This document shows, piece by piece, positions 5,597 to 6,458 of a stretch of 6,458 nt of DNA. The stretch's first letter is position 1, and every line of letters starts with the position of its first letter. The stretch is from DASRQK01 sp040392005 (GTDB lineage Bacteria; Bacteroidota; Bacteroidia; Sphingobacteriales; Sphingobacteriaceae). Where the stretch lies: NCBI GenBank assembly GCA_040392005.1, contig JBEBWT010000074.1:1-6458 (forward strand), read 5' to 3'. The notes below the pieces were generated by a model. That model saw only the letters and a list, made by a program, of their open reading frames with translations. It was not told the DNA's origin and searched no databases. The translations under genes were made by a program, and so were the position numbers.

Positions 5597-5796
5597 AAAA
5601 TACCCTCAAAATACAAAGGGCTATAAAAAACATGACCCAGGCCGAACTTGCAGAAAAGATCCAGGTCTCCCGTCAGACCATCAATGCGATTGAACTTGGA
5701 AAGTACATTCCATCCACCCTGCTGGCACTGCGCATGGCAAAAGTGTTCGATGTCCGGGTGGAAAATATTTTCCAACTGGAAGAAAGTGAGTGCTGA
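5593..5796 (+). CDS. Small Cro/C1-type (XRE) HTH transcriptional regulator
   Basis: A 67-residue protein that is almost entirely one Cro/C1-type helix-turn-helix domain. TQAELAEKIQVSRQTINAIE (15-34) contains helix 2 (QAELAEKI), the turn, and the recognition helix (SRQTINAIE). GKYIPSTLLALRMAKVFDV (36-54) forms helices 4-5, and the ENIFQLEE ending (57-64) is typical of this short subfamily, which has no separate sensing or dimerisation domain. It lies 49 bases behind the duplicated membrane protein, same strand, with no promoter or terminator visible between them, so the two are probably co-transcribed. Such proteins usually bind their own promoter; the TTTGATCAAA palindrome at 4588-4597 is a candidate target. 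It lacks a ligand domain, so any signal would have to come from a partner, plausibly the membrane protein. Confidence 0.9.
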   Translation: MKNTLKIQRAIKNMTQAELAEKIQVSRQTINAIELGKYIPSTLLALRMAKVFDVRVENIFQLEESEC

Positions 5797-5824
5797 TCTT
5801 TTTGAAATAGTCTATGGTCCGACT

Positions 5825-5856
5825 TTTGCTCCCCTTGCCAAAAATGCTTAACTTTG
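5825..5856 (+). promoter_or_regulatory. Strong Bacteroidota promoter of the outer-membrane protein gene
   Basis: TTTG at 5825-5828, a 20-base spacer, then TAACTTTG at 5849-5856, an exact TAnnTTTG box followed by GCCC. The geometry is the same as the promoter at 4560-4591. It predicts a leader of about 60 bases, the longest protein-gene leader in the window, and gives the beta-barrel gene a transcript separate from the HTH gene. Confidence 0.75.
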
Positions 5857-5858
5857 GC

Positions 5859-5910
5859 CCAAACGTTTAACGCTAAGCAAAATATTTATAAGTATTATCC
5901 AAACATTTAA
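5859..5910 (+). repeat. Direct repeat CCAAACRTTTAA in the outer-membrane protein leader
   Basis: CCAAACGTTTAA (5859-5870) and CCAAACATTTAA (5899-5910) match at 11 of 12 bases, 40 bp apart. The first contains the perfect palindrome AAACGTTT, and the second is the near-palindrome AAACATTT. The first sits at the predicted transcription start and the second 10 bases before the start codon. They could be paired operator sites or act in the mRNA leader. The function is not known. Confidence 0.5.
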
Positions 5911-5920
5911 AAGCACGGTC

Positions 5921-6457
5921 ATGAATTCAAAAATCAACTACTCCATATTCGTATTCCTTCTGTTTCTGTTACCTTTTGCCGGCAAAGCGCAGGAAAGTAC
6001 CGCTACCTATGAGCCAGGCACCAGAGCCCAGACTGTTTTTGTAGAATTGGGAGGACCGGGCTTTATTTCGGCCAATTACGACGTTCGTTTCGGGGAGACC
6101 CGCAATGCCTGGGGAATGCGAGCCGGAATGGGCTATTTTGCAGTGGAAGATGAGAGCTTCTTTACGCTTCCCGTACAGATCAATTATCTGCTGGGAAAAG
6201 AAGGACATTATTTTGAAATGGGGGGCGGTGCTTCACTGGTCCAACTCGGCTATACAGAATATTATTATAGTGGTTGGGGAGGTACGACAAGTACGGAGAA
6301 AAAATCCGAAACCCAATTTATGGGTACCCTGACTTTTGGTTACCGGAAACAACCTGTCAATGGAGGATTCAATTTCAGGGCCGGCCTATCACCGATTTTC
6401 AGGGAAGGCAGCTTTATCCCTTACCTTCCTTATATATCGTTCGGTTACTCTTTCTGA
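5921..6457 (+). CDS. Small outer-membrane beta-barrel protein
   Basis: A 178-residue protein, complete, with its stop codon one base before the window ends. Residues 1-23 are a clear signal peptide (a polar start, FVFLLFLLPFAG, then GKA|Q). The mature part alternates hydrophobic and polar residues in about eight strands, near 37-46, 48-57, 64-73, 80-91, 95-112, 131-142, 148-157 and 168-178. It is rich in Gly, Tyr and Phe and ends in an aromatic residue (ISFGYSF), the usual insertion signal for outer-membrane barrels. The long Gly/Ser/Thr-rich stretch at 117-130 would be an extracellular loop. Eight strands and this size suggest a small OmpA/OmpW-like barrel with no plug or TonB features. Its function is unknown. 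It has its own promoter and a leader with a repeated CCAAACRTTTAA element. Confidence 0.78.
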   Translation: MNSKINYSIFVFLLFLLPFAGKAQESTATYEPGTRAQTVFVELGGPGFISANYDVRFGETRNAWGMRAGMGYFAVEDESFFTLPVQINYLLGKEGHYFEMGGGASLVQLGYTEYYYSGWGGTTSTEKKSETQFMGTLTFGYRKQPVNGGFNFRAGLSPIFREGSFIPYLPYISFGYSF

Positions 6458-6458
6458 A

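Noticed and set aside
4614..5796. Toxin-antitoxin pair
   Set aside because: A 309-residue polytopic membrane protein does not resemble known small membrane toxins, and the HTH protein has no antitoxin tail. The arrangement fits a regulator with a membrane partner better.
5648..5851. Second frame overlapping the HTH gene
   Set aside because: Its product shows no domain, and the frame at 5593-5796 encodes a full Cro/C1 domain over the same bases.

Overview
The window reads as a chromosomal segment of a Bacteroidota (Bacteroidetes) bacterium. Several intergenic gaps carry the phylum's promoter pattern (a TTG or TTTG near -33 and TAnnTTTG near -7). Start codons are preceded by A-rich stretches, not Shine-Dalgarno sequences. 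Ribosomal protein bS16 carries a long acidic Ala/Glu tail, and the secreted proteins have typical Bacteroidota signal peptides (for example GKA|Q). I cannot place it below phylum level. All protein genes are on the + strand; only the tRNA at the left edge is on the - strand.

Layout. Positions 6-78 (-) hold an initiator tRNA-fMet, with its promoter at 143-172. Divergent from it is era (202-1080), a ribosome-assembly GTPase. Its end overlaps by 11 bases the start of a secreted SGNH/GDSL hydrolase of the GxDLY + Lipase_GDSL_3 type (1070-2182). Next come rpsP (2254-3000), two consecutive hairpins of which the second is a convincing intrinsic terminator, a 21-bp-period tandem repeat, and rimM (3170-3694). 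Era, bS16 and RimM all act on the 30S subunit, and the initiator tRNA acts on it during initiation, so the left half is a translation and ribosome-maturation neighbourhood with one envelope enzyme inserted.

The right half concerns membranes. It holds an ICMT/PEMT-like integral membrane methyltransferase with extra C-terminal membrane segments (3775-4533). After a strong-looking promoter comes a two-gene unit: an unfamiliar polytopic membrane protein built from two diverged copies of one module (4614-5543), followed by a 67-residue Cro/C1-type DNA-binding protein (5593-5796). A separate promoter then drives a small outer-membrane beta-barrel protein (5921-6457), which is complete and ends one base before the window does.

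Nothing here looks like a mobile element, CRISPR array, phage or toxin system, and no gene appears broken. The best candidate for undescribed biology is the membrane-protein/HTH pair at 4560-5796, whose partners and signal I cannot identify from sequence alone. No stretch longer than 300 bases lacks a gene; the longest gap is the 169 bases at 3001-3169.
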